A stretch of DNA of 18,444 nucleotides from Gammaproteobacteria bacterium (lineage in GTDB: Bacteria; Pseudomonadota; Gammaproteobacteria; S012-40), in the NCBI GenBank assembly GCA_015491615.1, contig WFVN01000169.1:1-18444 (forward strand), given 5' to 3'. Shown piece by piece: positions 8,548 to 16,939 of the stretch. Both the position numbers and the translations under genes were made by a program. The notes below the pieces were generated by a model. The model worked only from the letters and a program-made list of their open reading frames with translations. It made no database searches and was not told the DNA's origin. The first letter of the stretch is position 1. The number at the start of each line of letters is the position of its first letter.

Positions 8548-8622
8548 TGGGGCGTCGCCAAGCGGTAAGGCACTGGGTTTTGGTCCCAGCATTCCCAGGT
8601 TCGAATCCTGGCGCCCCAGCCA
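8548..8622 (+). tRNA. tRNA-Gln (anticodon TTG)
   Basis: The sequence folds into a full cloverleaf. The acceptor stem TGGGGCG (8548-8554) pairs with CGCCCCA (8612-8618), discriminator base G8619, and encoded CCA at 8620-8622. The anticodon stem CTGGG/CCCAG (8573-8577/8585-8589) encloses the loop TTTTGGT, with anticodon TTG at 8580-8582. The T arm reads CCAGGTTCGAATCCTGG. The U1-A72 acceptor pair is typical of bacterial tRNA-Gln. The position between ispE and prs is conserved in gammaproteobacteria. Confidence 0.97.
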
Positions 8623-8632
8623 TGTTTTCGGT

Positions 8633-8657
8633 GAGGCCACCCTCGGCGGGTGGCCTC
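8633..8657 (+). terminator. Perfect 10-bp hairpin between tRNA-Gln and prs
   Basis: GAGGCCACCC (8633-8642) and GGGTGGCCTC (8648-8657) form a perfect 10-bp stem around the loop TCGGC. Only two T residues follow, so it is a weak terminator by sequence. It may instead define the 3' end of the tRNA precursor or attenuate read-through into prs. No gene lies in 8623-8743. Confidence 0.5.
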
Positions 8658-8743
8658 TTACGTTACGTCGGTCGACATGCGTTCCGGCGGCTTGGCACTG
8701 AGATCCTGATGGTTGAGCCCGCGAGGGCATCGAGGCGAGAGCG

Positions 8744-9724
8744 TTGAGAAAGGCCCGACACCTACCCGGCATCGGCGAACGCAAGATGATGGTCTTTACC
8801 GGCAATGCCCACCCCCAGTTGGCGGAGGACATCACCGGCTACCTTAACATGCCCCTGGGCAAGGCGGTGGTGGGGCGCTTCTCCGACGGCGAGATCATGG
8901 TGGAGATCATGGAGAACGTGCGCGGTCGCGACGTCTTCATCATCCAGCCCACCTCCTCGCCCACCAACGAAAACCTCATGGAACTCCTGGTGATGGTGGA
9001 CGCGGTGCGCCGCGCCTCCGCCGCCCGCGTCACCGCCGTCATTCCCTATTTCGGCTACTCCCGGCAAGACCGCCGCCCGCGCTCGGCGCGCGTGCCCATC
9101 ACCGCCAAGGTGGTGGCCAACATGATCACCTCCGTGGGGGTGGACCGGGTCCTCACCGTGGATTTGCACGCCGACCAGATCCAGGGTTTCTTCGACATCC
9201 CAGTGGACAACGTCTACGCCTCGCCCATCCTCCTGGGCGACATCTGGCGCCAGAAGTACCATGATCTCATCGTCGTCTCGCCGGACGTGGGCGGCGTGGT
9301 GCGCGCGCGCGCCCTCGCCAAGCGCCTGGACGACGCCGATCTGGCCATCATCGACAAGCGCCGCCCCAAGGCCAACGTCGCCCAGGTGATGCACATCATC
9401 GGCGACGTGGCCGGTCGTACCTGCATCCTGGTGGACGACATGGTGGACACCGCCGGCACCCTGTGCAAGGCCGCCGCCGCCCTCAAGGAGAACGGTGCCG
9501 CCAAAGTCGTGGCCTACGCCACCCATGCGGTGCTCTCCGGGCCGGCCATCGCCAACATCGAGAACTCCCAACTGGACGAGCTGGTGGTGACGGACACCAT
9601 CCCGGTGCGCCCGGACGTGGGTGCCTGTGACCGCATCCGCGTATTGTCGGTGGCGGAGATGCTCGCCGAGACCATGCGCCGGGTGCACGACGAAGAATCG
9701 GTCAGCTCCCTGTTCATCGACTGA
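8744..9724 (+). CDS. prs: Ribose-phosphate pyrophosphokinase (PRPP synthetase)
   Basis: Prs makes PRPP from ribose 5-phosphate and ATP for nucleotide, histidine, tryptophan and NAD synthesis. Motifs include VGRFSDGEIMVEIMENVRGRD, the ATP loop YFGYSRQDRRPRSARVPITA and the PRPP-binding loop CILVDDMVDTAGTL. The start is uncertain. TTG at 8744 has GAGG 8 bases upstream and gives 326 residues. ATG at 8786 gives 312 residues, nearer the family's usual 315 and beginning MMVFTGNA as homologues do, but has no clear ribosome site. I list the longer form because of the ribosome site. The gene follows tRNA-Gln and precedes rplY, the conserved order. Confidence 0.95.
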   Translation: MRKARHLPGIGERKMMVFTGNAHPQLAEDITGYLNMPLGKAVVGRFSDGEIMVEIMENVRGRDVFIIQPTSSPTNENLMELLVMVDAVRRASAARVTAVIPYFGYSRQDRRPRSARVPITAKVVANMITSVGVDRVLTVDLHADQIQGFFDIPVDNVYASPILLGDIWRQKYHDLIVVSPDVGGVVRARALAKRLDDADLAIIDKRRPKANVAQVMHIIGDVAGRTCILVDDMVDTAGTLCKAAAALKENGAAKVVAYATHAVLSGPAIANIENSQLDELVVTDTIPVRPDVGACDRIRVLSVAEMLAETMRRVHDEESVSSLFID

Positions 9725-9740
9725 ACGGGAGCCGGAACCC

Positions 9741-9753
9741 GCGGCGAAGCCGC
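9741..9753. other. Small hairpin in prs-rplY spacer
   Basis: GCGGC, loop GAA, GCCGC forms a 5-bp hairpin with no T run. It is not a terminator by sequence. It may be incidental in a GC-rich 91-base spacer. Confidence 0.2.
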
Positions 9754-9815
9754 AACAACCACGTCGCCGGATGCCTGGTCGCGGGTCCCGGCGGCGATGA
9801 CTTGGAGAAAGAGCG

Positions 9816-10439
9816 ATGAGTGAACTCGAGTTCGTACTGCATGCCGAACCGCGCAGTGACCTGGGGAAAGGTGCGAGCCGCCGCCTGCGCCGCGCGGAGA
9901 AGATTCCCGCCATCCTCTACGGTGGGGGTACCGATCCGGAACCCGTCACCTTGAGTCAGGACGAAGTGTTCAAGGCCCTGGAACACGAGGCCTTCTACAC
10001 CCACGTCATCACCGTCAAGATCGGCGACCGGGAGGAGAAGGCGGTCATCAAGGACATCCAGCGCCACCCCTACAAGCCCAAGGTGCACCACATGGACCTG
10101 CAGCGGGTCTCCGAGAAGGAAAAGATCCAGATGCGTGTTCCCCTGCACTTCGTGGGCGAGGACGTGGCCCCCGGCGTCAAACAAGGCGGCCTGCTCACCA
10201 AGGACCTGGTGGAAGTGGAGGTGCGTTGCCTGCCCCAGCACTTGCCCGAGTACATCACCGTGGACGTCTCCAACCTGGGCCTGGGCGATGTCCTGCACCT
10301 CTCCGATCTGACCCTGCCAGAAGGGGTGGAACTGGTGGAAATCCTACACGGCCACGATCTGCCGGTGGCGAGCGTCCATCGCAAAGGGGGTGATGCGATG
10401 GAAGCCGGCGAAGAGGTCGGCGAAGAGGCCGAGGGCTGA
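9816..10439 (+). CDS. rplY: 50S ribosomal protein L25 (long CTC/TL5 form)
   Basis: L25 binds 5S rRNA in the central protuberance of the large subunit. The 207-residue product is the long, two-domain CTC form rather than the short E. coli form of about 94 residues. The N-terminal L25 domain includes RSDLGKGASRRLRRAEKIPA and ILYGGG, then DIQRHPYKPKVHHMDL near residues 80-95. A beta-rich TL5 C-terminal domain follows, with VPLHFVGEDVAPGVKQGG and LVEVEVRCLPQHLPEYITVD. An acidic tail (EAGEEVGEEAEG) ends it. The ATG at 9816 follows a GGAGA site. The gene stands between prs and pth, the usual position. Confidence 0.96.
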   Translation: MSELEFVLHAEPRSDLGKGASRRLRRAEKIPAILYGGGTDPEPVTLSQDEVFKALEHEAFYTHVITVKIGDREEKAVIKDIQRHPYKPKVHHMDLQRVSEKEKIQMRVPLHFVGEDVAPGVKQGGLLTKDLVEVEVRCLPQHLPEYITVDVSNLGLGDVLHLSDLTLPEGVELVEILHGHDLPVASVHRKGGDAMEAGEEVGEEAEG

Positions 10440-10448
10440 TTCCTTTCC

Positions 10449-11036
10449 ATGGGTGAGCCCCTGCAGGCCATCGTCGGCCTGGGTAATCCCGGCCCGCGCT
10501 ACGACCCGACCCGGCACAACGCCGGGTCGTGGTTTTTACGACGGGTGGCCGAATGTCATGGCGCCGGCCTGCGCCCGGAGGCCAAATTCCATGGGCTGGT
10601 GGGCAAGGCCGTCATCGGTGGCCGGTCGGTGTGGTTGCTGGAACCCACCACTTACATGAATCGTTCCGGCGCGGCGGTGGCCGCCCTGGTCTGTTACTAC
10701 CGAATCGACCCCGCGGCCATCCTGGTGGCGCACGACGAGCTGGACCTCCCGCCGGGTGTGGCGCGCCTGAAACTCGACGGCGGCCACGGCGGTCACAACG
10801 GGCTCCGGGACATCATCGCCCGCCTGGGCACGCGGGACTTCCCGCGCCTGCGCATCGGCATCGGCCACCCCGGGCACAGGGACCAGGTCACCGCCTACGT
10901 CCTCTCCCGTCCCAGCCCCGAGGACCGCATCGCCATCGAGGCGGCCATCGACCGGGCCCTGGAGGTGTTGCCCCAGGTGGTGGCGGGAGAACTCCAGGCG
11001 GCCATGAACCGCCTGCACGGCGAACGGACGAGGTAA
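10449..11036 (+). CDS. pth: Peptidyl-tRNA hydrolase
   Basis: Pth cleaves peptidyl-tRNAs dropped by stalled ribosomes and recycles the tRNA. The 195-residue protein begins with IVGLGNPGPRYDPTRHNAG, where His23 is the catalytic histidine of the bacterial Pth family. EPTTYMNRSGAAV near residues 65-77 and AHDELDLPPG near 94-103 supply the other active-site asparagine and aspartate. KLDGGHGGHNGLRDI follows, also a family signature. The ATG at 10449 is 9 bases after the rplY stop and has only a distant GAGG upstream, so translation may be coupled to rplY. The next gene, ychF, starts 5 bases after its stop, as in E. coli. Confidence 0.96.
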   Translation: MGEPLQAIVGLGNPGPRYDPTRHNAGSWFLRRVAECHGAGLRPEAKFHGLVGKAVIGGRSVWLLEPTTYMNRSGAAVAALVCYYRIDPAAILVAHDELDLPPGVARLKLDGGHGGHNGLRDIIARLGTRDFPRLRIGIGHPGHRDQVTAYVLSRPSPEDRIAIEAAIDRALEVLPQVVAGELQAAMNRLHGERTR

Positions 11037-11041
11037 GCACC

Positions 11042-12133
<1,092 letters not shown>

Positions 12134-12154
12134 GGCCCTTTCCACCCCCATGCC

Positions 12155-12179
12155 AAGGCCCTCCGGGGCCTTTTTGTTT
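12155..12179 (+). terminator. Intrinsic terminator after ychF
   Basis: AAGGCCC (12155-12161), loop TCCG, GGGCCTT (12166-12172) and a run of five T residues (12171-12175) form a textbook Rho-independent terminator 22 bases after the ychF stop. It separates the housekeeping run from the chemoreceptor operon. Confidence 0.9.
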
Positions 12180-12186
12180 CCCGCCC

Positions 12187-12214
12187 TCAAGTTTCACCGC
12201 CCCGGCACCGATAC
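12187..12214 (+). promoter_or_regulatory. Candidate sigma-28 (FliA) promoter for the chemoreceptor-peroxidase operon
   Basis: TCAAGTTT (12187-12194) matches the FliA -35 consensus TAAAGTTT at 7 of 8. ACCGATAC (12207-12214) matches the -10 GCCGATAA at 6 of 8. The gap from TCAA to the -10 box is 16 bases, one longer than the E. coli 15. It lies between the ychF terminator and the receptor ATG, exactly where a promoter is needed. The same arrangement precedes the second receptor at 16981. The assignment is inferred from pattern only. Confidence 0.6.
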
Positions 12215-12248
12215 TGCATCCGGCATCGGAAACGCTGGAGATTCGACC

Positions 12249-13880
12249 ATGCTCACCGTCATGGAACGTGCCCTGGGCAGCATCAGTTGGCGCGCCAAGA
12301 TCCTTACTCTCTCCGGATTCTTCATCCTGGTGATCCTCGCCGTGGGCATCTCCGGGGCACTTACCATCTTCGAGCAGAACCACAAGTTGGAATACGACGT
12401 TGCCATTGCCGAGGCACGCATGCAGCGCGCCATCGAAGGGGGGAACGCCGTCATCCAGGCCGGCGACGCCTTGCAATTGACCGCCCTGGCCGCGGGCACG
12501 CCGGACGTTCGCCGCCAGGCCATTGGCGCCATCCGGGCCCTCTCCACGGTGGACGAAGCCGTTCAACGCATGGAGGAAAGCCTCGCCGGAGACCCTACCC
12601 TGGAGGAGCTCAAGGTCCTGTTGGACAGAGTACGCCCGGCACAGATGGAGGTCATCAAAGCGGCCCGCAAAGGTGATGCGGAAGGGGCGCGAGCCAAGCT
12701 GGCCGCCTTGCGCGGGGAGTTGGATCGCATCAACGCCCTCGCCCGTCAATTGGCCGCCCAGGAGACGGAACGCCTGGCCGCCATGCGTAGCCAGCTCATC
12801 GAAGAGGGGCGTCGGGCCATCGTCACCGGTGCCATCGTCGCCGCCGTCGGCATCGCCATCGGCATCCTCGTGAGTCTCGTCGCCTCCAGCCTCATGACCA
12901 AACCCTTGACCAGAGTGGAACAGGCCATGCGCGCCCTCGCCGACGGCGACCTGCGGGTGGAATTGCAGGCCATGGGCAAGGACGAATCGGCGCGTATGGT
13001 GGAAGCCATTTGTCGCATGGTGTCGCGCCTGCGCGAGGCCATCGGCCAGCTCCAGGAAGGCGCCGGCCAGCTCAACGCCCAGGCGCACGACGTGGATCAG
13101 GCGGCCGAGCGCATCTCCGACATCAGCTCTCGCCTGTACGACACTGTCAGCCACCTCAAGGGCGAGGCGGACCAGGTCACCGAGATTTCCACCCAGGTCA
13201 CCGGACAGTTGGACGCCACCGCCAACGAGGCCCAGGAGAGCGCCGACGTGGTGGCCCAGACCGCCGACCGCATCCTTGCCGCGGTGGAAAACTTCAAACG
13301 CTTCCAGCAAGGCATGGAAGAGACGGCGCAGGTGACCCGCGAACTGGTGGGGGCGGCGGAGGCCATCACCTCCATCACCGCCACCATCCGCGACATCTCC
13401 GGCCAGACCAATCTACTGGCTTTGAACGCCGCCATCGAAGCGGCCCGCGCCGGCGAGCAGGGGCGCGGCTTCGCGGTGGTGGCGGACGAGGTGCGCGGGT
13501 TGGCCGAACGGGCCGATCAGGCCACCAACGAGATCGCCGAACTCATCGAGACCATCTCCAGCAAGGTGGGCGCCACCGCCAAGATGTTGGACAACACGGT
13601 GGAGGAGTCCCGCCAGAACATCGACGGCCTGCGCGAAGTGGCCGAGGAAGTGGGCGATACCTCCGAGCGGGCACGCGCCATCCGTGCCAGCATGCAAGAC
13701 CTGGTGGCGGTGATGAACGGCCAGGAACAGGCCATTGGCGCCATCATCGCCGCGGTCAACGATTTCTACGGGCTCACCGAGGAGACCCGGGAACAGACGG
13801 AGCGGCTCAACGCCCTCTCCGGCACCATGAACCAAGCGGCGGCGGCCCTCAACCAGACCGCCGAACGCTTCCACCTGTGA
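12249..13880 (+). CDS. Transmembrane methyl-accepting chemotaxis protein
   Basis: This is a 543-residue classical chemoreceptor. A first membrane helix lies near residues 18-41. A helical periplasmic sensor region spans about 42-188 and looks like a four-helix-bundle type. A second membrane helix lies near 190-216, then a HAMP linker near 213-266. The cytoplasmic signalling hairpin tip is near 380-420 and reads DISGQTNLLALNAAIEAARA and GRGFAVVADEVRGLAERA. This tip contacts CheA and CheW. The protein ends AERFHL, with no CheR/CheB-tethering pentapeptide of the NWETF type. The ATG at 12249 has GGAG 8 bases upstream. The ligand cannot be predicted. The peroxidase gene begins 17 bases after its stop, which suggests one transcript. 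Confidence 0.93.
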   Translation: MLTVMERALGSISWRAKILTLSGFFILVILAVGISGALTIFEQNHKLEYDVAIAEARMQRAIEGGNAVIQAGDALQLTALAAGTPDVRRQAIGAIRALSTVDEAVQRMEESLAGDPTLEELKVLLDRVRPAQMEVIKAARKGDAEGARAKLAALRGELDRINALARQLAAQETERLAAMRSQLIEEGRRAIVTGAIVAAVGIAIGILVSLVASSLMTKPLTRVEQAMRALADGDLRVELQAMGKDESARMVEAICRMVSRLREAIGQLQEGAGQLNAQAHDVDQAAERISDISSRLYDTVSHLKGEADQVTEISTQVTGQLDATANEAQESADVVAQTADRILAAVENFKRFQQGMEETAQVTRELVGAAEAITSITATIRDISGQTNLLALNAAIEAARAGEQGRGFAVVADEVRGLAERADQATNEIAELIETISSKVGATAKMLDNTVEESRQNIDGLREVAEEVGDTSERARAIRASMQDLVAVMNGQEQAIGAIIAAVNDFYGLTEETREQTERLNALSGTMNQAAAALNQTAERFHL

Positions 13881-13897
13881 GCGAAAAGGAGCGAACC

Positions 13898-14908
13898 ATG
13901 GCAAGAGTGAACGGACGAAAGAACGCTTGGATGCCCCGCCTGGGGGCGGGCCTGCTGGCCGGCGCCCTGTTCGGTGCCGCCGCCCTGGCCCAGGAGAGTC
14001 CTTGGCTGCGTCCCGCGGCGATTCCCGCCCCGCCCGACAACCAGCTCACCGCCACGCGGGTGGAACTGGGCAAGAAGCTGTTTTTCGACCCGCGCCTGTC
14101 CGGATCCAACTGGATTTCCTGCGCCACCTGCCACAACCCCGCCCTGGGCTGGTCCGACGGGCTGCCCACGGCGATCGGTCACGGCATGAGGAAATTGGGT
14201 CGCAACACCCCCACCATCCTCAACACCGCCTACAACCGTTTCCAATTCTGGGATGGTCGCGCCCGCACCCTGGAAGAACAGGCCCTGGGCCCCATCGTCG
14301 CCGAAGAGGAGATGGACCAGGACCTGGACGAGCTGGTGGAGGAATTGAAGGCCATCCCTGGCTACGTGACCCTGTTCGAAGAGGCCTACCCGGGTGAGGG
14401 AATCACCAAGGAGACCATCGCCAAGGCCCTCGCCAGCTTCCAGCGTTCGATCGTTTCCACCGAATCCCCCTTCGACCGTTGGCAGAAGGGTGAGGAAAAC
14501 GCCGTCTCCGACGCCGTCAAGCGCGGTTTCGAGCTGTTCCAAGGAAAGGCCCGTTGCGTGGTTTGTCATCAGGGCTTCAATTTCACCGATGACGGTTTCC
14601 ACAATGTCGGATTGAAAGGCGCCAAGGACCTGGGACGCTACAAGCTGGTCAAGGTGAAAGTCCTCAAGCACGCCTTCAAGACCCCCACCCTGCGGGACGT
14701 GGAGCTCACCTGGCCCTACATGCACGACGGTCGCTACAGGACCCTCGAAGAGGTGATCGAACACTACAACCGCGGTGGCGACACCAAGGTGGTGGACCCC
14801 AACATCCAACCCCTGGGCCTGAGCAAACAGGAAGTGGCCGATCTGGTGGCTTTCCTGAAGAGTCTCACCGGCGACCCCCGGCCCATCGAAGTGCCCCAGC
14901 TTCCTTGA
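13898..14908 (+). CDS. Di-heme cytochrome c peroxidase / MauG-family protein
   Basis: Family members reduce hydrogen peroxide in the periplasm with electrons from small cytochromes or cupredoxins, or, in MauG, oxidise a partner protein. The 336-residue product has a Sec signal peptide (hydrophobic stretch about 15-31, ending ALA) and two heme c sites, CATCH at 75-79 and CVVCH at 220-224. Conserved family segments are ELGKKLFFDPRLS, RNTPTILNTAYN, FWDGRARTLEEQALGPI and WPYMHDGRYRTLEEVIEHYN. Met275 in the last is a possible axial ligand of one heme, which would favour peroxidase over MauG, where a tyrosine serves. The ATG follows AAGGAG. The enzyme sits between a chemoreceptor and a cupredoxin, its possible sensor and electron partner. 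Confidence 0.93.
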   Translation: MARVNGRKNAWMPRLGAGLLAGALFGAAALAQESPWLRPAAIPAPPDNQLTATRVELGKKLFFDPRLSGSNWISCATCHNPALGWSDGLPTAIGHGMRKLGRNTPTILNTAYNRFQFWDGRARTLEEQALGPIVAEEEMDQDLDELVEELKAIPGYVTLFEEAYPGEGITKETIAKALASFQRSIVSTESPFDRWQKGEENAVSDAVKRGFELFQGKARCVVCHQGFNFTDDGFHNVGLKGAKDLGRYKLVKVKVLKHAFKTPTLRDVELTWPYMHDGRYRTLEEVIEHYNRGGDTKVVDPNIQPLGLSKQEVADLVAFLKSLTGDPRPIEVPQLP

Positions 14909-14941
14909 TCTTGACGACATGCCGACGCAGGAGATCCGAAC

Positions 14942-15283
14942 ATGAGCAAACGCATCCTCAAATTTTCCCTCGCCACCGCCCTCGCTTTCGGCGCCGCCGG
15001 GGCCCAGGCCGCGGAATACGTGGTAGGCCAGAAGGACAAGACCTTCGTGGACGAGGCGGGCAACAAGGTGGAACACATGACCCTCAAGGTGGGAGACAGC
15101 ATCCGTTTTCTCAATGAAGATCCTTTCTTCCACAACATCTTTTCCCTCTCCGACGTGAAAACCTTCGACCTGGGGTCCTTCCCCCAGGGGGATTCGCGTA
15201 CGGTGACTTTCGACAAGGCCGGCAAGCTGGACATCGAGTGCGCCATCCATCCGCAAATGCACATGGTCGTCGAGGTGCAGTGA
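14942..15283 (+). CDS. Periplasmic cupredoxin (plastocyanin/azurin-like type I copper protein)
   Basis: The 113-residue product has a signal peptide ending AQAA near residue 24 and a single cupredoxin domain of about 90 residues. The likely type I copper ligands are His64 in FFHNIFSLS and the C-terminal set Cys100, His103 and Met108 in CAIHPQMHMVV. The spacing C-x2-H-x4-M is that of plastocyanin and pseudoazurin; Met106 is an alternative. Such proteins shuttle electrons in the periplasm. The ATG follows AGGAG. It lies 33 bases after the peroxidase, and its stop shares a base with the next start (TGATG). The natural inference is a peroxidase electron donor or a carrier linked to the neighbouring cytochrome. 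Confidence 0.92.
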   Translation: MSKRILKFSLATALAFGAAGAQAAEYVVGQKDKTFVDEAGNKVEHMTLKVGDSIRFLNEDPFFHNIFSLSDVKTFDLGSFPQGDSRTVTFDKAGKLDIECAIHPQMHMVVEVQ

Positions 15284-15933
15284 TGGAGGCGGCCATCAAG
15301 GGATTGGGACTGGCGCTGGCGGTGTTGGCCGCCGGTACCGCTGCGGCCGGGGACAGCCGCGAGGCGGTGGAGAAGGCGATATCGAAGCAAGTGGTCCGTG
15401 GCGGCATCGTCTTCAAGACCTACTGCACCCTGTGCCATGGTCCGCGCGGCGACGGCACGGCCCGCGCCAGCAAACTCTACGGCCAGGCCAACCTGCGCAT
15501 CCAGGCACGCGATCCCGAGTACTACGAAACCATCATCCGCAAGGGCGGGGCGGCGGTGGGCCGTTCCGAATTCATGCCTCCCTGGGAGGGAGAGCTGTCC
15601 GAGGAGCAGATCAGTGACGTGGTGGCCTACCTGACCGTTCTGGGTGACCAGATCCGCCGCGGCGAGGTGCTCTACAAAACCAACTGCATCCTCTGTCATG
15701 GGGTCAACGCCGACGGCAAGGGTCGCGCCGCCCGCCTCTACGACCCGCCCCCGCCCAACCTGCGCGCTTCCGACAAGAACGCCGAGTACAAGCGCATGAT
15801 CATCAAACTCGGTGGCGAGGCCATGGGCCGCTCGCCGGTGATGCCGGTGTGGGGTCTGGAACTCACCGACCAGGAAATCGACGACCTCGTCGCCTACCTG
15901 GAGAGTATCAAGGACCCCGGGGCCGGCTCGTGA
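15283..15933 (+). CDS. Tandem di-heme cytochrome c
   Basis: This 216-residue periplasmic protein has a signal peptide ending near AAAG at residue 23 and two homologous class I cytochrome c domains. Heme sites are CTLCH at 48-52 and CILCH at 135-139. The probable axial methionines are Met98 in FMPPW and Met187 in VMPVW. Each half shows C-x2-CHG, a glycine-methionine region and a closing helix of the type QISDVVAYL or EIDDLVAYL, so it arose by domain duplication. The ATG at 15283 overlaps the cupredoxin stop by one base; GAGG lies upstream. The stop overlaps the next GTG. The role is probably periplasmic electron transfer with the peroxidase and cupredoxin. Confidence 0.92.
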   Translation: MEAAIKGLGLALAVLAAGTAAAGDSREAVEKAISKQVVRGGIVFKTYCTLCHGPRGDGTARASKLYGQANLRIQARDPEYYETIIRKGGAAVGRSEFMPPWEGELSEEQISDVVAYLTVLGDQIRRGEVLYKTNCILCHGVNADGKGRAARLYDPPPPNLRASDKNAEYKRMIIKLGGEAMGRSPVMPVWGLELTDQEIDDLVAYLESIKDPGAGS

Positions 15934-16508
15934 GGGTCGCCTGGGCCCTGATCCTGTCTTTGTTCCTGGGCCCGGTGTGGGCCCAGGAGCCCCCTTCCTG
16001 GCATGGTCTGCGCCCCGGCGCGGCCATTGGCGGGCCCTTGGATCTCATCGACCAGCTTGGCCGCCCCTTCTCGCTGGCGCGACTCGACCGCCCCTTGGCC
16101 CTGCTGGCCTTCGGCTACACCCACTGTCCGGACATCTGCCCGGACACCCTCTCGGTGATGCGCCGCGTCGCCGAGGGCCTGCCCGCGCAAGCGCGACCGG
16201 CCCTGATCTTCGTCACCTTGGACCCGCAACGGGACACGCCTGCCGTGCTCAAGGACTATCTGGATTGGTTCGATGCCGGCATCGTCGGCCTCACCGGTGA
16301 AGCCGACGCCCTGCGCGCGGTGGCCGAGCGCTACCGGGTGGGTTTGGAACGGGAGGAGGACGGTGCCATCGCCCACAGCGCCTACCTCTATCTCATCGAC
16401 ACCGCCGGCCGGGTGTTGCTCATGTATCCCTTCGGCACCCGTCCCGAGGCCGTCCTCGACGACCTCCGTCACCTCTACGCCCGCGGCGCTCGCCGCCGTG
16501 GTACTTGA
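15930..16508 (+). CDS. SCO1/SenC/PrrC-type thiol and copper chaperone
   Basis: Sco proteins are thioredoxin-fold, membrane-anchored or periplasmic proteins that bind copper and mature the CuA site of cytochrome oxidase, or act as thiol-disulfide switches. The 192-residue product starts with a hydrophobic signal or anchor (residues 3-18). The copper-binding CxxxC is Cys66-Cys70 in THCPDICPDTL, and the third ligand is His149 in IAHSAYLYLID. Other family features are DQLGRPFSLARL and IFVTLDPQRDTP. The GTG start at 15930 overlaps the di-heme cytochrome stop as GTGA. No oxidase subunit is in the window, so its local copper client may be the cupredoxin encoded two genes upstream. That is inference. 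Confidence 0.93.
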   Translation: MRVAWALILSLFLGPVWAQEPPSWHGLRPGAAIGGPLDLIDQLGRPFSLARLDRPLALLAFGYTHCPDICPDTLSVMRRVAEGLPAQARPALIFVTLDPQRDTPAVLKDYLDWFDAGIVGLTGEADALRAVAERYRVGLEREEDGAIAHSAYLYLIDTAGRVLLMYPFGTRPEAVLDDLRHLYARGARRRGT

Positions 16509-16513
16509 ACGGG

Positions 16514-16528
16514 ACGGCGCGGCGCCGT
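16514..16528. terminator. Symmetric GC hairpin between convergent genes
   Basis: ACGGCGC, G, GCGCCGT is a near-perfect palindrome centred in the 25-base gap between the convergent Sco and cytochrome c genes. There is no T run on either side, so it could only be a weak bidirectional terminator or a chance GC palindrome. Confidence 0.25.
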
Positions 16529-16533
16529 GCGCG

Positions 16534-16902
16534 TCAATCCTGGAGAGCCTTTTTGCGGATGAAGGCGATGAGGTCCGCGATCTGGTGTTCCCCCAGCTCC
16601 CCCTGGAACGGTGGCATGTATTTGCTCCGCCCATGGCGCTCGCCCCCTTCGAGGATGATCTTGCGCAAGTAGGCCTCCGGTCGTTCGGCGAAATAATCGA
16701 TGGTGAAATTGGATGGCTTGGGGGCGTGCAGGCGTCGATAGAGGATGGCCATGGGGCCCTCGCCGTCCGCTTCGATGCCGTGACAGCGGGCGCAGTAGGT
16801 TTGAAACAGTGCCTCGCCCCGGCGCTCGTCTTTTGCCTCGGCCAGCCCCATAGGCAAAGTCATCGGCAGAACCGTCAAGATCGTTTTGAGGGTCATGCGC
16901 AT
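16534..16902 (-). CDS. Small single-heme cytochrome c
   Basis: This 122-residue protein has a signal peptide ending near AEA at residue 23 and one class I heme site, CARCH at 37-41, with Met96 in KYMPPF as the likely axial ligand. The shared pattern with the domains of the di-heme cytochrome includes YC-x2-CHG, YLRKIILEGG, GRS-x-YMPP and GEL-x-x-x-QIADLIAFI, so they are probably paralogues. The ATG at 16902 follows AAGGAG 8 bases upstream; a second ATG two codons on is possible. It is convergent with the Sco gene and divergent from the second chemoreceptor. The role is probably periplasmic electron transfer, possibly donating to the peroxidase. Confidence 0.92.
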   Translation of the reverse strand: MRMTLKTILTVLPMTLPMGLAEAKDERRGEALFQTYCARCHGIEADGEGPMAILYRRLHAPKPSNFTIDYFAERPEAYLRKIILEGGERHGRSKYMPPFQGELGEHQIADLIAFIRKKALQD

Positions 16903-16939
16903 CGTCGTTGCTCCTTATCGTTTTTTCCGTCGCCCCCTG

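Noticed and set aside
8692..8711. TTGGCAC resembling a sigma-54 -24 box upstream of prs
   Set aside because: The expected TTGC at the -12 position is absent (the bases there read TCCTG), so only half the promoter exists.
13766..15262. 498-codon open frame on - opposite the peroxidase and cupredoxin
   Set aside because: The + strand genes carry heme and copper motifs and ribosome sites; the - frame has neither.
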